A stretch of 64,000 bases of DNA from assembly GCA_965215845.1 (NCBI GenBank), contig CBDCEL010000004.1, positions 620,001-684,000 of the forward strand, given 5' to 3'. The translations under genes and the position numbers were made by a program. The stretch comes from Aurantibacter_A sp965215845. GTDB lineage: Bacteria; Bacteroidota; Bacteroidia; Flavobacteriales; Flavobacteriaceae. Below the pieces are notes generated by a model. It did no database searches. It was not told the DNA's origin and saw only the letters and a program-made list of their open reading frames with translations. This document shows, piece after piece, positions 55,826 to 63,581 of the stretch (its first letter is position 1; each line of letters starts with the position of its first letter).

Positions 55826-57421
55826 AACGGTAAACTCCAAATCCAAAGGTTTTAACGCGTCTATAAGATTAGGAATCAGGGCTTCACCCAATTCGAGGTA
55901 CAATTCGGAAAAGTTGAGTACGCGCTCCTGTAGCGACTGATTCGGGAACAGTTCGTTCCGCAATTCGGTCAGCCGTTGTACATGATCTCTGAGCTTTCGC
56001 TTTTGCGCATTTAAAAGGCGTTTTTCCAATTTATCAAGACCCTTTTTTTGCTTGACTTCCTGTGCCTTTACAGCTCCCAAAAAAGATTTGTCGGTCTGCT
56101 CGGCGAGCTTGTACATCGATGCAAATTGCTTTTCAAGCAACTCTTTTTGAGGGGAAAAATCGATATCGATGTTTGAAATGTCCCTGATCTTCTTGTTGAT
56201 CAAATCATTCTGTTTGAGAAAAAGGTCGGCGATTTCCACATTCAGTTTTGCGGTCTTCGTTTTTATCTTTTCAGGAATGACCAAAGCCGAATTGCGCAAG
56301 AGTAGCACCGGAAAAGGAACCTCCATTGCCGCGAACATCGACTTCAATTCGAGCCAATAGGCAATCTCGCCACCCCCGCCGATATAGCAGAGATTCGGTA
56401 AGATTACCTCTTGATACAAAGGCCGTGCGATCACATTGGGCGAAAATCGTTCGGGATGTGCTTCGATCTCTTGAATCAATTCGTTCTTGTTCCATGAGAT
56501 TTCGGTGTCGACCACGACATAATCATCACCCTGTTTCGCGATTCGCTCCCGTAGCCCCTCTTTCAGATAAAAATAATTGACCTCTCGTGGATTGACCTGT
56601 ATTTTATAGTCTTCTGAGGCTTCCCGCAATTGATCAATGGTCTTGGAAACCTCATTGTAGGCCACATTTTCAAAAACGTCCTTCTTAATAAAAGGGGCCA
56701 ACAACCGTTTCAGTTCGACAGCGTCACCATCGACTATGACCAGGCCGTATTCCCCAAAAAGTTCGTTCGCCAAAAACCGGGTGGCCTCCGTCAAGTTATC
56801 GTGGTCGATATAGGCCTTTTTAAAAAGGTCTTGAAGTTCAGTGGCATTTCTTCCGCTTCCCAATTCGTTGGAAAAAGTATCCAAAACCTGTTGAAGGCCA
56901 TCCGTTGATAAATCACCAACCGCCCCTTTTTTGAAATCATCTGGATTCCACTGTATTTTCTTCCCTTTGAAATTGAAATAATTGATCTCGTCAAAATCGT
57001 GGTCTTCGGTGGCCATCCAATAAATGGGCACAAAGTTGTATTTCGGGTAGGCCTTTTTGAGCTCGACTGTCAAATTGATGGTGGAAACGATCTTGTACAA
57101 AAAGTAAAGCGGGCCCGTAAACAGGTTCAACTGATGCCCGGTGACCACCGTAAACGTAATCGGCTCTTTGAGTCCGATTAAATTATCGCGGGTCTTTTTG
57201 CTCACCTTAATATGACCATACTGCTCTTTAAGACTGTCGTAAAGCACGGCGCGATGCGCTTCCGGAAAATTCCGTTGCTTTTCCTCGATCTGTGTCTTAA
57301 AATTTTCCAGCGAGGGATACCGGCCATAGAACCCTTCAACGTCATTTTGCCGATCAAGATAATCACAGATCAAGCGCGAAAAATATCCGGTTTGCTTATA
57401 GGGAAGACAGTCAACATCCAT
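55814..57421 (-). CDS. bshC: bacillithiol biosynthesis cysteine-adding enzyme BshC
   Basis: A 535-residue protein of the BshC family, the last enzyme of bacillithiol synthesis, which joins cysteine to glucosaminyl-malate. Family segments include TVVTGHQLNLFTGPLYFLYKI (about residues 85-105), PIYWMATEDHDFDEIN and the GGGGEIAYWLELK motif near residue 350. The C-terminal coiled coil (KLEKRLLNAQKRKLRDHVQRL) is complete. Start ATG 57421 (MDVDCLPYKQTGYFS) is preferred over the longer ORF start at 57472 because BshC proteins begin here. The cell is therefore expected to use bacillithiol as a low-molecular-weight thiol. Confidence 0.92.
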   Translation of the reverse strand: MDVDCLPYKQTGYFSRLICDYLDRQNDVEGFYGRYPSLENFKTQIEEKQRNFPEAHRAVLYDSLKEQYGHIKVSKKTRDNLIGLKEPITFTVVTGHQLNLFTGPLYFLYKIVSTINLTVELKKAYPKYNFVPIYWMATEDHDFDEINYFNFKGKKIQWNPDDFKKGAVGDLSTDGLQQVLDTFSNELGSGRNATELQDLFKKAYIDHDNLTEATRFLANELFGEYGLVIVDGDAVELKRLLAPFIKKDVFENVAYNEVSKTIDQLREASEDYKIQVNPREVNYFYLKEGLRERIAKQGDDYVVVDTEISWNKNELIQEIEAHPERFSPNVIARPLYQEVILPNLCYIGGGGEIAYWLELKSMFAAMEVPFPVLLLRNSALVIPEKIKTKTAKLNVEIADLFLKQNDLINKKIRDISNIDIDFSPQKELLEKQFASMYKLAEQTDKSFLGAVKAQEVKQKKGLDKLEKRLLNAQKRKLRDHVQRLTELRNELFPNQSLQERVLNFSELYLELGEALIPNLIDALKPLDLEFTVLRY

Positions 57422-57571
57422 AGTTAAGAAATCATTTCCGACTTGATCGGGTAAAGATAACCTTCTCGCCAAAAATGCTTGCTAAAGATACGTTAAATGG
57501 GCCAATCGGCCATTCGTCGTAAAAAGCCGGTCAATTGAAGAAAAACGCAAGAAATACCGGATAAAATTCAC

Positions 57572-57579
57572 TAGATTTG
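57572..57579 (+). promoter_or_regulatory. TAGATTTG -7-like element of the M14 peptidase gene
   Basis: TAGATTTG fits TAnnTTTG and lies 36 bases before ATG 57615. No clear -33 element is seen. Confidence 0.4.
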
Positions 57580-57614
57580 AGATTGCCCCAAACGCATTCA
57601 AACACTATCTCAAA

Positions 57615-60068
57615 ATGATTAAAAGACTACTCGCAATTACTTTATTTATAGGCTTTAGCGGCCTATCGCAAGAATTGAAATCCCCCGCTGAATTTTTGGG
57701 CTATGAGTTGGGCACACGGTTCACCCGACACCATCGGGTGGTCGATTACTACCAGTACCTCTCAGAAGCGGCTGCAGACCGAATGCAATTAGTCGAATAC
57801 GGGCATACCTATGAACAACGCCCCTTGCTGTTGGCCTACCTTTCTTCAAGGGAAAACATGCAAAACCTTGAACAAATTAGAAGCACCCACCTTGAAAGTA
57901 CCTCTGGAACCAGCACAGCGGAAAAGGCGATTGTTTGGTTGAGCTACAACGTGCACGGCAATGAAAGTGTGAGCACCGAAGCCTCGATGCAGACCATCTA
58001 CGATCTCTTGACCAAAAAATCTGCGCTGTTGGAGAATACCGTGGTCATAATGGATCCCTGTATCAACCCAGATGGGCGAGATCGTTATGTGAATTGGTAT
58101 AACGAAAACAAGAATACCCCCTTCAATGTCGACCCGAACAGCAAAGAACACCATGAGGGCTGGTTGAACGGTCGCGCCAATCATTATATGTTCGACCTGA
58201 ACCGGGATTGGGCCTGGTTGACCCAGGTCGAAAGCCAGCAAAGAATCAAGATGTACAATCAATGGCTGCCACATGTTCATGTCGACTTTCACGAGCAGGG
58301 TGTCGACAGTCCGTATTACTTTGCACCCGCGGCAGAGCCCTTTCATGAGGTAATCACCGATTTTCAACGCGAATTTCAAGTGACCATCGGTAAAAACCAT
58401 GCAAAGTACTTTGACGCCAATGGCTGGTTCTATTTTACCAAAGAAGTGTTCGATCTTTTGTATCCGAGTTATGGGGATACCTATCCGATGAACAATGGCG
58501 GCATCGGCATGACCTATGAACAAGGAGGTAGCGGTAGGGCCGGCCTTGCCATAAAAACATCGATTGGCGATACCTTGACCCTGAAAGACAGAATCGCCCA
58601 CCACTATACCACGGGAATATCCACGGTGGAGGTCTCGAGCAAAAACGCCGACAGGCTGAACCAAGAGTTCAAAAAATTCTACGGCCAGCGCAATTTCAAG
58701 TACAAGAACTACATTTTAAACGGCAATGAAGACAAAATCGATGCATTGACCAAACTGCTCGATCAGCACAATATCAGCTATGGCAGGGCCTCGAATGGCA
58801 CCTTTAAGGGATTTGACTACGGCACCGGTAAAGCGGGCAGCTTGCGCGCTTCGGAGAAAAGCTTGGTCGTTTCGACCGATCAGGTCAAGGGTACCCTGGT
58901 CAAAGTGTTGTTCGAACCCAATGCCAAATTGAGCGATTCGTTGACCTATGACATTACTGCCTGGTCGTTGCCCTATGCGTACGGATTGGACGCCCTTGCC
59001 TCGGCGGGCCCCATCAATACGTCTACTTTCGAGAGGGAAACCATGGCGAACAATTTAGACGAAAATGCCTATGCCCATCTAACCGACTGGAACAGTATGG
59101 ACGATGCCCGTTTCTTGGCGGCGCTACACAAAGCGAAAATAAGGGTACGGGTGGCACATCGACCTTATGTTTCTGACGGCAAAAGACACGAACGCGGAAG
59201 TCTAATCATCACACGGGGCGACAACAAGAACAACAAAGATTTCATCACCCAGCTCAAAAAAATTGCCAACGAACACAACAAAAAATTGACTTCGACAAAA
59301 ACAGGATTTGTCGATGATGGAAAAGACTTTGGTTCGCGTTATGTACAAATGATCGACGATGTCAAAGTTGCCGTGCTCAGGGACGGCCCCGCCTCTACCT
59401 TGCGATTTGGGGAGATTTGGCATTTTTTTGAGCGGCAGTTGAACTACCCGGTGACGGTGATCGGGGCAGATTATCTCGATCGCGTCAATCTATCGGATTA
59501 TGACGTATTTATTTTACCTGGAGGTAGCGGCTATAAAAAGTTTATCAATGAAAAAAGGCTCGGTAATCTCAAAAGATGGGTCTCGCACGGTGGAAAATTG
59601 ATCGCCATGGATGGTGCCATCGATGGCCTGACTGGCGATGAGGGCTTTGGCGCAAAAGTCAAAAAAGTGGAAAAGGACAGCACGGCAAATCTCAGGGCCT
59701 TTGAGATTACCCAGCGTGAGCGGATCAAAGAAGAAATTACAGGGGCCATTTTCAAAACAAAGGTCGACAACACCCACCCTTTGGCCTATGGCTATGACCA
59801 ATCGTACTATACATTGAAATTGAGCGGTGACAATGCCTACGAATATTTGGATGAGGGTTCGGTCGTTTTTTTGGAAGACGGTCAAAACGTACCGGTAGCA
59901 GGTTTTGCGGGCAGCGAGGCAAAAAAGAAAATCGAGAAAAGCCTTATCTACGGAGTAGAAAACCATGGTAGCGGACAGGTCATTTATATGGTCGACAACC
60001 CTTTGTTCAGGGGTTTTTGGGAAAATGGCAAACTCTTTTTCGCCAATGCGCTCTTTATGGTGGATTGA
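57615..60068 (+). CDS. secreted M14 family zinc carboxypeptidase with C-terminal amidotransferase-like domain
   Basis: An 817-residue protein. Residues 1-18 are a signal peptide (ending GFSGLSQ). The M14 domain (about 30-350) has zinc ligands His114 and Glu117 in SYNVHGNES and a third His in HVDFHEQG (about 225). GMTYEQGGSGRAG near residue 305 fits the region of the catalytic Glu. The C-terminal part (about 550-815) includes a class I amidotransferase-like alpha/beta fold (VAVLRDGPASTLRFGEIWHFFERQ, DVFILPGGSGYK) without a Cys nucleophile. It should cut amino acids from peptide ends outside the cytoplasm. Confidence 0.9.
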   Translation: MIKRLLAITLFIGFSGLSQELKSPAEFLGYELGTRFTRHHRVVDYYQYLSEAAADRMQLVEYGHTYEQRPLLLAYLSSRENMQNLEQIRSTHLESTSGTSTAEKAIVWLSYNVHGNESVSTEASMQTIYDLLTKKSALLENTVVIMDPCINPDGRDRYVNWYNENKNTPFNVDPNSKEHHEGWLNGRANHYMFDLNRDWAWLTQVESQQRIKMYNQWLPHVHVDFHEQGVDSPYYFAPAAEPFHEVITDFQREFQVTIGKNHAKYFDANGWFYFTKEVFDLLYPSYGDTYPMNNGGIGMTYEQGGSGRAGLAIKTSIGDTLTLKDRIAHHYTTGISTVEVSSKNADRLNQEFKKFYGQRNFKYKNYILNGNEDKIDALTKLLDQHNISYGRASNGTFKGFDYGTGKAGSLRASEKSLVVSTDQVKGTLVKVLFEPNAKLSDSLTYDITAWSLPYAYGLDALASAGPINTSTFERETMANNLDENAYAHLTDWNSMDDARFLAALHKAKIRVRVAHRPYVSDGKRHERGSLIITRGDNKNNKDFITQLKKIANEHNKKLTSTKTGFVDDGKDFGSRYVQMIDDVKVAVLRDGPASTLRFGEIWHFFERQLNYPVTVIGADYLDRVNLSDYDVFILPGGSGYKKFINEKRLGNLKRWVSHGGKLIAMDGAIDGLTGDEGFGAKVKKVEKDSTANLRAFEITQRERIKEEITGAIFKTKVDNTHPLAYGYDQSYYTLKLSGDNAYEYLDEGSVVFLEDGQNVPVAGFAGSEAKKKIEKSLIYGVENHGSGQVIYMVDNPLFRGFWENGKLFFANALFMVD

Positions 60069-60317
60069 TTTGAACTTCGGATCGGAACTGCCGTTCAGAA
60101 CTATTGACGGCTTGCCTCAGGTGCCAATAAGCCAATATGACCGCATTAAAAAGGGAGAAAATAGAGACGGGTATTTTGTATAACTGATTGACAAAAAACG
60201 CTCGACCATTTATACAAAATACCTGTGCGTTTATTTCATATAAACTGTTGATCCATCGGAGCTGCGAAATAAATTCTACCTTCGGTAAAAATGAAATAAA
60301 TACAGACTTATTTACGT
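60069..60317. repeat. hairpin-rich intergenic stretch before the first 279-bp repeat
   Basis: No gene is visible. GGTATTTTGTATAA (60170-60183) and TTATACAAAATACC (60210-60223) form a perfect 14-bp stem with a 26-base loop. TTTATTTCAT (60230-60239) pairs with ATGAAATAAA (60291-60300), and TACC/GGTA encloses a 3-base loop at 60277-60287. Together with the following repeat this makes an unusually structured boundary. Confidence 0.65.
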
Positions 60318-60596
60318 GATGATGTTGAATTCGGCTGGCGCCGACCCGAGTCGCTACGCTGCTATGGCAGCTCCCGCCCCTCGGGAAATTCAACATCATC
60401 GAACAGGGCTACACCAAATTGCTCCCATCCCCGAAGGACGCGGCGCTTCAGCCCACCAAGCTCAGTCCTTAAGAACTCAACATATCATTGGGCTAAACGC
60501 AATTTGGCACGGCCCACTCTGTCTTTTTCAGTTTTACGTAACTTCGTTACGACAACAAAAAAAACCAGGGCCGTACTGCGCGTAGCCCTGTTCGTT
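60318..60596. repeat. 279-bp structured direct repeat, copy 1
   Basis: Bases 60318-60596 recur at 63268-63546 with three differences. The element holds two nested inverted repeats: GATGATGTTGAATT (60318-60331) with AATTCAACATCATC (60387-60400), enclosing CCCGAG/CTCGGG; and CGAACAGGGCTAC (60400-60412) with GTAGCCCTGTTCG (60582-60594). Further words pair inside (CCAAATTGC with GCAATTTGG). No reading frame in it looks coding. It ends at the GTT that begins the next gene cassette. Confidence 0.9.
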
Positions 60597-60613
60597 GTGG
60601 GAAATAACAGAGA

Positions 60614-61459
60614 ATGATTCTAGACTACAAAAACATAGACCTTTTTGGAAAGTTGTTATTTGAAAAAGTATTATTAAAACCCCCTTTCAAAAAGCAAAAT
60701 TCAATGCCCAACGAAGCTTGTTTTCTGTATATCATCAAAGGAGAATATAATTCTATTTCTGAATCTGAACAGTTAAGAATAAAAAACGAGGAAGCTGTTT
60801 TAATGAAATGTGGAAATTATCTTTCTCAAATGTACAAATCTCCAAATAGCAAAAAATACGAAGCTGTTGCTGTACACTTCTTTCCAGAAGTTTTACTTAA
60901 AATTTATGACAACAAATTACCTAATTTCTTAAAACAACAAAATACAAGTTCAGACAATAGCTCAATGGCTAAAGTAAACAGTGACATTATCATCAACAAA
61001 TATATTGACAGTGTTCTGTTTTACTTTGACAACCCAAACCTAGTAAATGAAGATATTTTAATTTTGAAGTTAAAAGAGATTATCTTATTACTAAACCAAA
61101 CTCAAAATGCACCGAAAATAAGAACAATACTTTCTAAATTATTTAATCCTCAAACCTATAGTTTTAGAGATGTTATTGAAGCTCACTTTTATTCTACCAT
61201 TTCGCTTTCAGAACTAGCTCAACTTACTAATATGAGCTTATCTTCATTTAAAAGAGAATTTCAACGAACTTACAATACATCACCAGCAACTTTTCTACTT
61301 CAAAAGAAATTAGAAAAAGCATCTGAATTGCTCAAAGTTTCTAACAATAGAATGAGTGATATTGCATTTGATTGCGGATTCAATAACCTGTCTCATTTTT
61401 CAAAAGCTTTTAAAAAGCACTACAAAATTTCTCCATCAATATACAGATTGAACCAATAG
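60614..61459 (+). CDS. AraC family transcriptional regulator
   Basis: A 281-residue regulator. The N-terminal half (about 1-170) is a ligand-sensing beta domain (NEACFLYIIKGEYNSISES). The C-terminal 100 residues hold two AraC helix-turn-helix motifs, ISLSELAQLTNMSLSSFKRE (about 195-214) and MSDIAFDCGFNNLSHFSKAF (about 243-262). It begins 12 bases after the cassette boundary, so it has little room for its own promoter. It may control the three genes that follow. Its codons are AT-rich relative to the chromosome, consistent with horizontal transfer. Confidence 0.88.
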   Translation: MILDYKNIDLFGKLLFEKVLLKPPFKKQNSMPNEACFLYIIKGEYNSISESEQLRIKNEEAVLMKCGNYLSQMYKSPNSKKYEAVAVHFFPEVLLKIYDNKLPNFLKQQNTSSDNSSMAKVNSDIIINKYIDSVLFYFDNPNLVNEDILILKLKEIILLLNQTQNAPKIRTILSKLFNPQTYSFRDVIEAHFYSTISLSELAQLTNMSLSSFKREFQRTYNTSPATFLLQKKLEKASELLKVSNNRMSDIAFDCGFNNLSHFSKAFKKHYKISPSIYRLNQ

Positions 61460-61544
61460 GAAAATCTTTGAACTTTTTGGCAAAATAAAACTTCGGTTTT
61501 CGCTCCACCTTTGTATCAGTATTAATCTTTAAAACTGATTTACA

Positions 61545-61973
61545 ATGAAAACAACAGAAGAAAAATTGGTGTTTCATATGAAAGCATCACCCGAAAAAGT
61601 TTGGAATATAATAGGTAAAGTTGGTGGTGTAGACCAATGGTTTGGTTCCTTAATTAAATCGTGTAAAGTAGAAGGTGATAGACGTTACTGCGAAACAGCT
61701 GACGGAATTCATCTTGAAGAACACATTTTAGAAGTAAATAACGAATCCAGAACGTTCCGATTCTCAATACCTGAACAAGATATGCTCCCTATTGAAAACC
61801 TTGAAGAAGAAATGAAGGTTTTAAATGGAGAACAAAACAATTCTATTGTAGAATGGTCTGCAACATTTAACGCAACTCCCGAAAATTCAAAAATTGCAAA
61901 AGAAGCATTACTCAACATTTGGAAAATGGGATTAACCGAAATGGAGACATTCATCAACTCTAAAGACAACTAA
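61545..61973 (+). CDS. SRPBCC (START/Bet v1-like) family protein
   Basis: A 142-residue protein of the SRPBCC lipid/ligand-binding fold: LVFHMKASPEKVWNIIGKVG at the start and a long C-terminal helix (KEALLNIWKMGLTEMETFI). Such proteins bind hydrophobic ligands, or act as cyclases or aromatase-like enzymes. Ligand unknown. It follows the AraC gene after 85 bases and precedes the next gene by one base. Confidence 0.82.
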   Translation: MKTTEEKLVFHMKASPEKVWNIIGKVGGVDQWFGSLIKSCKVEGDRRYCETADGIHLEEHILEVNNESRTFRFSIPEQDMLPIENLEEEMKVLNGEQNNSIVEWSATFNATPENSKIAKEALLNIWKMGLTEMETFINSKDN

Positions 61974-61974
61974 T

Positions 61975-62721
61975 ATGAAAAGGTTAGCAATATTATTAAT
62001 AACAGTTTGCCTAATGGCTTCCTGTAATACAAACGGACAGAATCAAAAACAATTAAAATCTAATAAAATGAAAAATCAAGAAATTATAAACACAGCGTTC
62101 TTCTATTTAAAAGAAGGAAAGGAAAAGGACTTTGAAAAATTACGTAGTAGAGGAAATGTACTACTACAAAAATATGGAGCTAAAATTGAACGAGTAATTA
62201 AACCAAAAATGATAGCGACAGGAGAACTTGAACTTCCAGACGAAATTCATTTTGCAGTTTATCCAAACATAGAAGCCAAAGAAGCTTTTGATAAAGACCC
62301 TGAATTTATTCAGTTAAAGAAAGACTATGTAGCTAATTCAGTAGAAAAAATGTTCGGATTCATTTCACATAATGATGAAGATTTTGAATTTTACAGGGAA
62401 ATTGGAGATTCTAAAAAAACGTATGGAGTAGCATTAATTTACTTAAAAGAACAAAAGAAGTTTAAAGACCAATTTGCAGAATATCATAAAGAAGCTTGTG
62501 AGATAATTCCAGAATTTGGAACACACTTTGAACGATTCTTATTACCATTTGCATCGGCTAATGATGCACTTGAACAACCTAGCGAAATTCATAGATTCTA
62601 TTTCGAGAGTGAAGAAGGTTTGCAGCAAATGGTTAACGACCAAAGAATGCAACAGTTATTTCCTAAAAGAGATGAAGCGTTGAGTAATTTAATATTCATT
62701 TTAGGAGAAGCAATACAATAA
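61975..62721 (+). CDS. lipoprotein with duplicated ferredoxin-like (DUF1330-type) domain
   Basis: A 248-residue protein. Signal peptide with lipobox LMASC (Cys about 17). Two similar domains of about 95 residues follow, starting TAFFYLKEGKEKDFEKLRSR and GVALIYLKEQKKFKDQFAEY, each with an EIHFAV/EIHRFYF strand: a DUF1330-like dimeric ferredoxin fold duplicated in tandem. I do not know its function. It sits one base after the first SRPBCC gene, so the two are co-transcribed. An ATG for MKNQEI at 62068 could give a form without a signal peptide. Confidence 0.72.
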   Translation: MKRLAILLITVCLMASCNTNGQNQKQLKSNKMKNQEIINTAFFYLKEGKEKDFEKLRSRGNVLLQKYGAKIERVIKPKMIATGELELPDEIHFAVYPNIEAKEAFDKDPEFIQLKKDYVANSVEKMFGFISHNDEDFEFYREIGDSKKTYGVALIYLKEQKKFKDQFAEYHKEACEIIPEFGTHFERFLLPFASANDALEQPSEIHRFYFESEEGLQQMVNDQRMQQLFPKRDEALSNLIFILGEAIQ

Positions 62722-62730
62722 GTGTTTATT

Positions 62731-63135
62731 ATGAAAAATTTTGATGTACAAAGTATTGATATAAATGTTTCTTCTAAAATAGCTTTCAATTATATTTCTG
62801 ATAATAATAATTTACCAAAATGGACAAATGCTTTTTCAAATATTAAAGGTAAATCAGCATCTATGAACACTCCAAATGGTAGTATAGAAATAGAATTAGA
62901 AACAATGTGCTCGCAAGAAAACGGAACTATAGATTGGTATATGACTATGCCAAATGGAGATATAGGAAAAGCTTTTTCTCGGGTTGTTGAAAACGGTTTG
63001 AATTCGTCTATATACTCCTTTGTATTGTTAGCTCCTCCTGTAAAACTTGAAGAGCTTGAAGGAACATTGGAACAACAAAAAACATTGTTGAACGAGGAAT
63101 TAAAAAAACTGAAAAAAATATTGGAACAGTCATAA
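62731..63135 (+). CDS. second SRPBCC-like protein of the cassette
   Basis: A 134-residue protein starting MKNFDVQSIDINVSSKIAFN, with the SRPBCC beginning and a WTNAF segment, and a long C-terminal coiled helix (LEGTLEQQKTLLNEELKKLKK). ATG 62731 is used over GTG 62722. It has the same fold class as the gene at 61545 but is only distantly similar, so the cassette carries two SRPBCC-like genes around a lipoprotein. Confidence 0.75.
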   Translation: MKNFDVQSIDINVSSKIAFNYISDNNNLPKWTNAFSNIKGKSASMNTPNGSIEIELETMCSQENGTIDWYMTMPNGDIGKAFSRVVENGLNSSIYSFVLLAPPVKLEELEGTLEQQKTLLNEELKKLKKILEQS

Positions 63136-63267
63136 ATTACTTCCCACAACAATGTGTATAAGTAATAGCGGTTTGGGTGTAAATTCAAACCGCATTTCTT
63201 TTTTATTAAGTATATTGTCAACTGAAAGTATTAGCATATAAATCCGCAACTACTCATACACTAAACC
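63136..63267. other. cassette end with complementary arm and terminator-like hairpin
   Basis: TTCCCACAAC (63141-63150) is the reverse complement of the cassette's first 10 bases. It is followed by AATGTGTATAAGTAAT. GCGGTTTG (63168-63175) and CAAACCGC (63186-63193) form an 8-bp stem before a T-rich run, a likely terminator for the cassette operon. The rest to 63267 has no other feature I recognise. Confidence 0.6.
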
Positions 63268-63546
63268 GATGATGTTGAATTCGGCTGGCGCCGACCCGAG
63301 TCGCTACGCTGCTATGGCAGCTCCCGCCCCTCGGGAAATTCAACATCATCGAACAGGGCTACACCAAATTGCTCCCATCCCCAAAGGACGAGGCGCTTCA
63401 GCCCACCAAGCTCAGTCCTTAAGAACTCAACATATCATTGGGCTAAACGCAATTTGGCACGGCCCACTCTGTCTTTTTTAGTTTTACGTAACTTCGTTAC
63501 GACAACAAAAAAAACCAGGGCCGTACTGCGCGTAGCCCTGTTCGTT
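63268..63546. repeat. 279-bp structured direct repeat, copy 2
   Basis: Same as 60318-60596 at an offset of 2950 bases, with three base differences. The inverted-repeat arms CGAACAGGGCTAC and GTAGCCCTGTTCG are kept. It ends at the GTT that starts the next unit (GTTAGCGGCAA, 63544-63554). Confidence 0.9.
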
Positions 63547-63581
63547 AGCGGCAATATATAAACGACTATTTAAAATAAAAT

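Larger units (their letters stand above)
60594..63545 (+). mobile_element. integron-like gene cassette with four genes
   Basis: The unit starts GTTGTGGGAA (60594-60603), and its exact reverse complement TTCCCACAAC stands at 63141-63150, shortly after the last gene. The unit is about 2950 bp, is AT-rich compared with the flanking DNA, and its genes all read in one direction. In integrons, a cassette starts with bases that match the far-end arm of its own attC, which is what is seen here. The distance from TTCCCACAAC to the next GTT is about 400 bases, against 57-141 for usual attC sites, so this may be a different system or a composite site. No integrase is in the window. Confidence 0.6.

Noticed and set aside
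60318..60596. Small protein encoded by the 279-bp repeat (89- and 70-codon ORFs)
   Set aside because: The ORFs run through the inverted-repeat arms, differ at the ends between copies and have no recognisable features; the conserved part is the DNA structure.
60318..63546. Insertion-sequence transposon with the 279-bp elements as end repeats
   Set aside because: The elements are direct, not inverted, relative to each other, no transposase is encoded between them, and the cassette-type end match explains the layout better. An IS origin elsewhere cannot be excluded.
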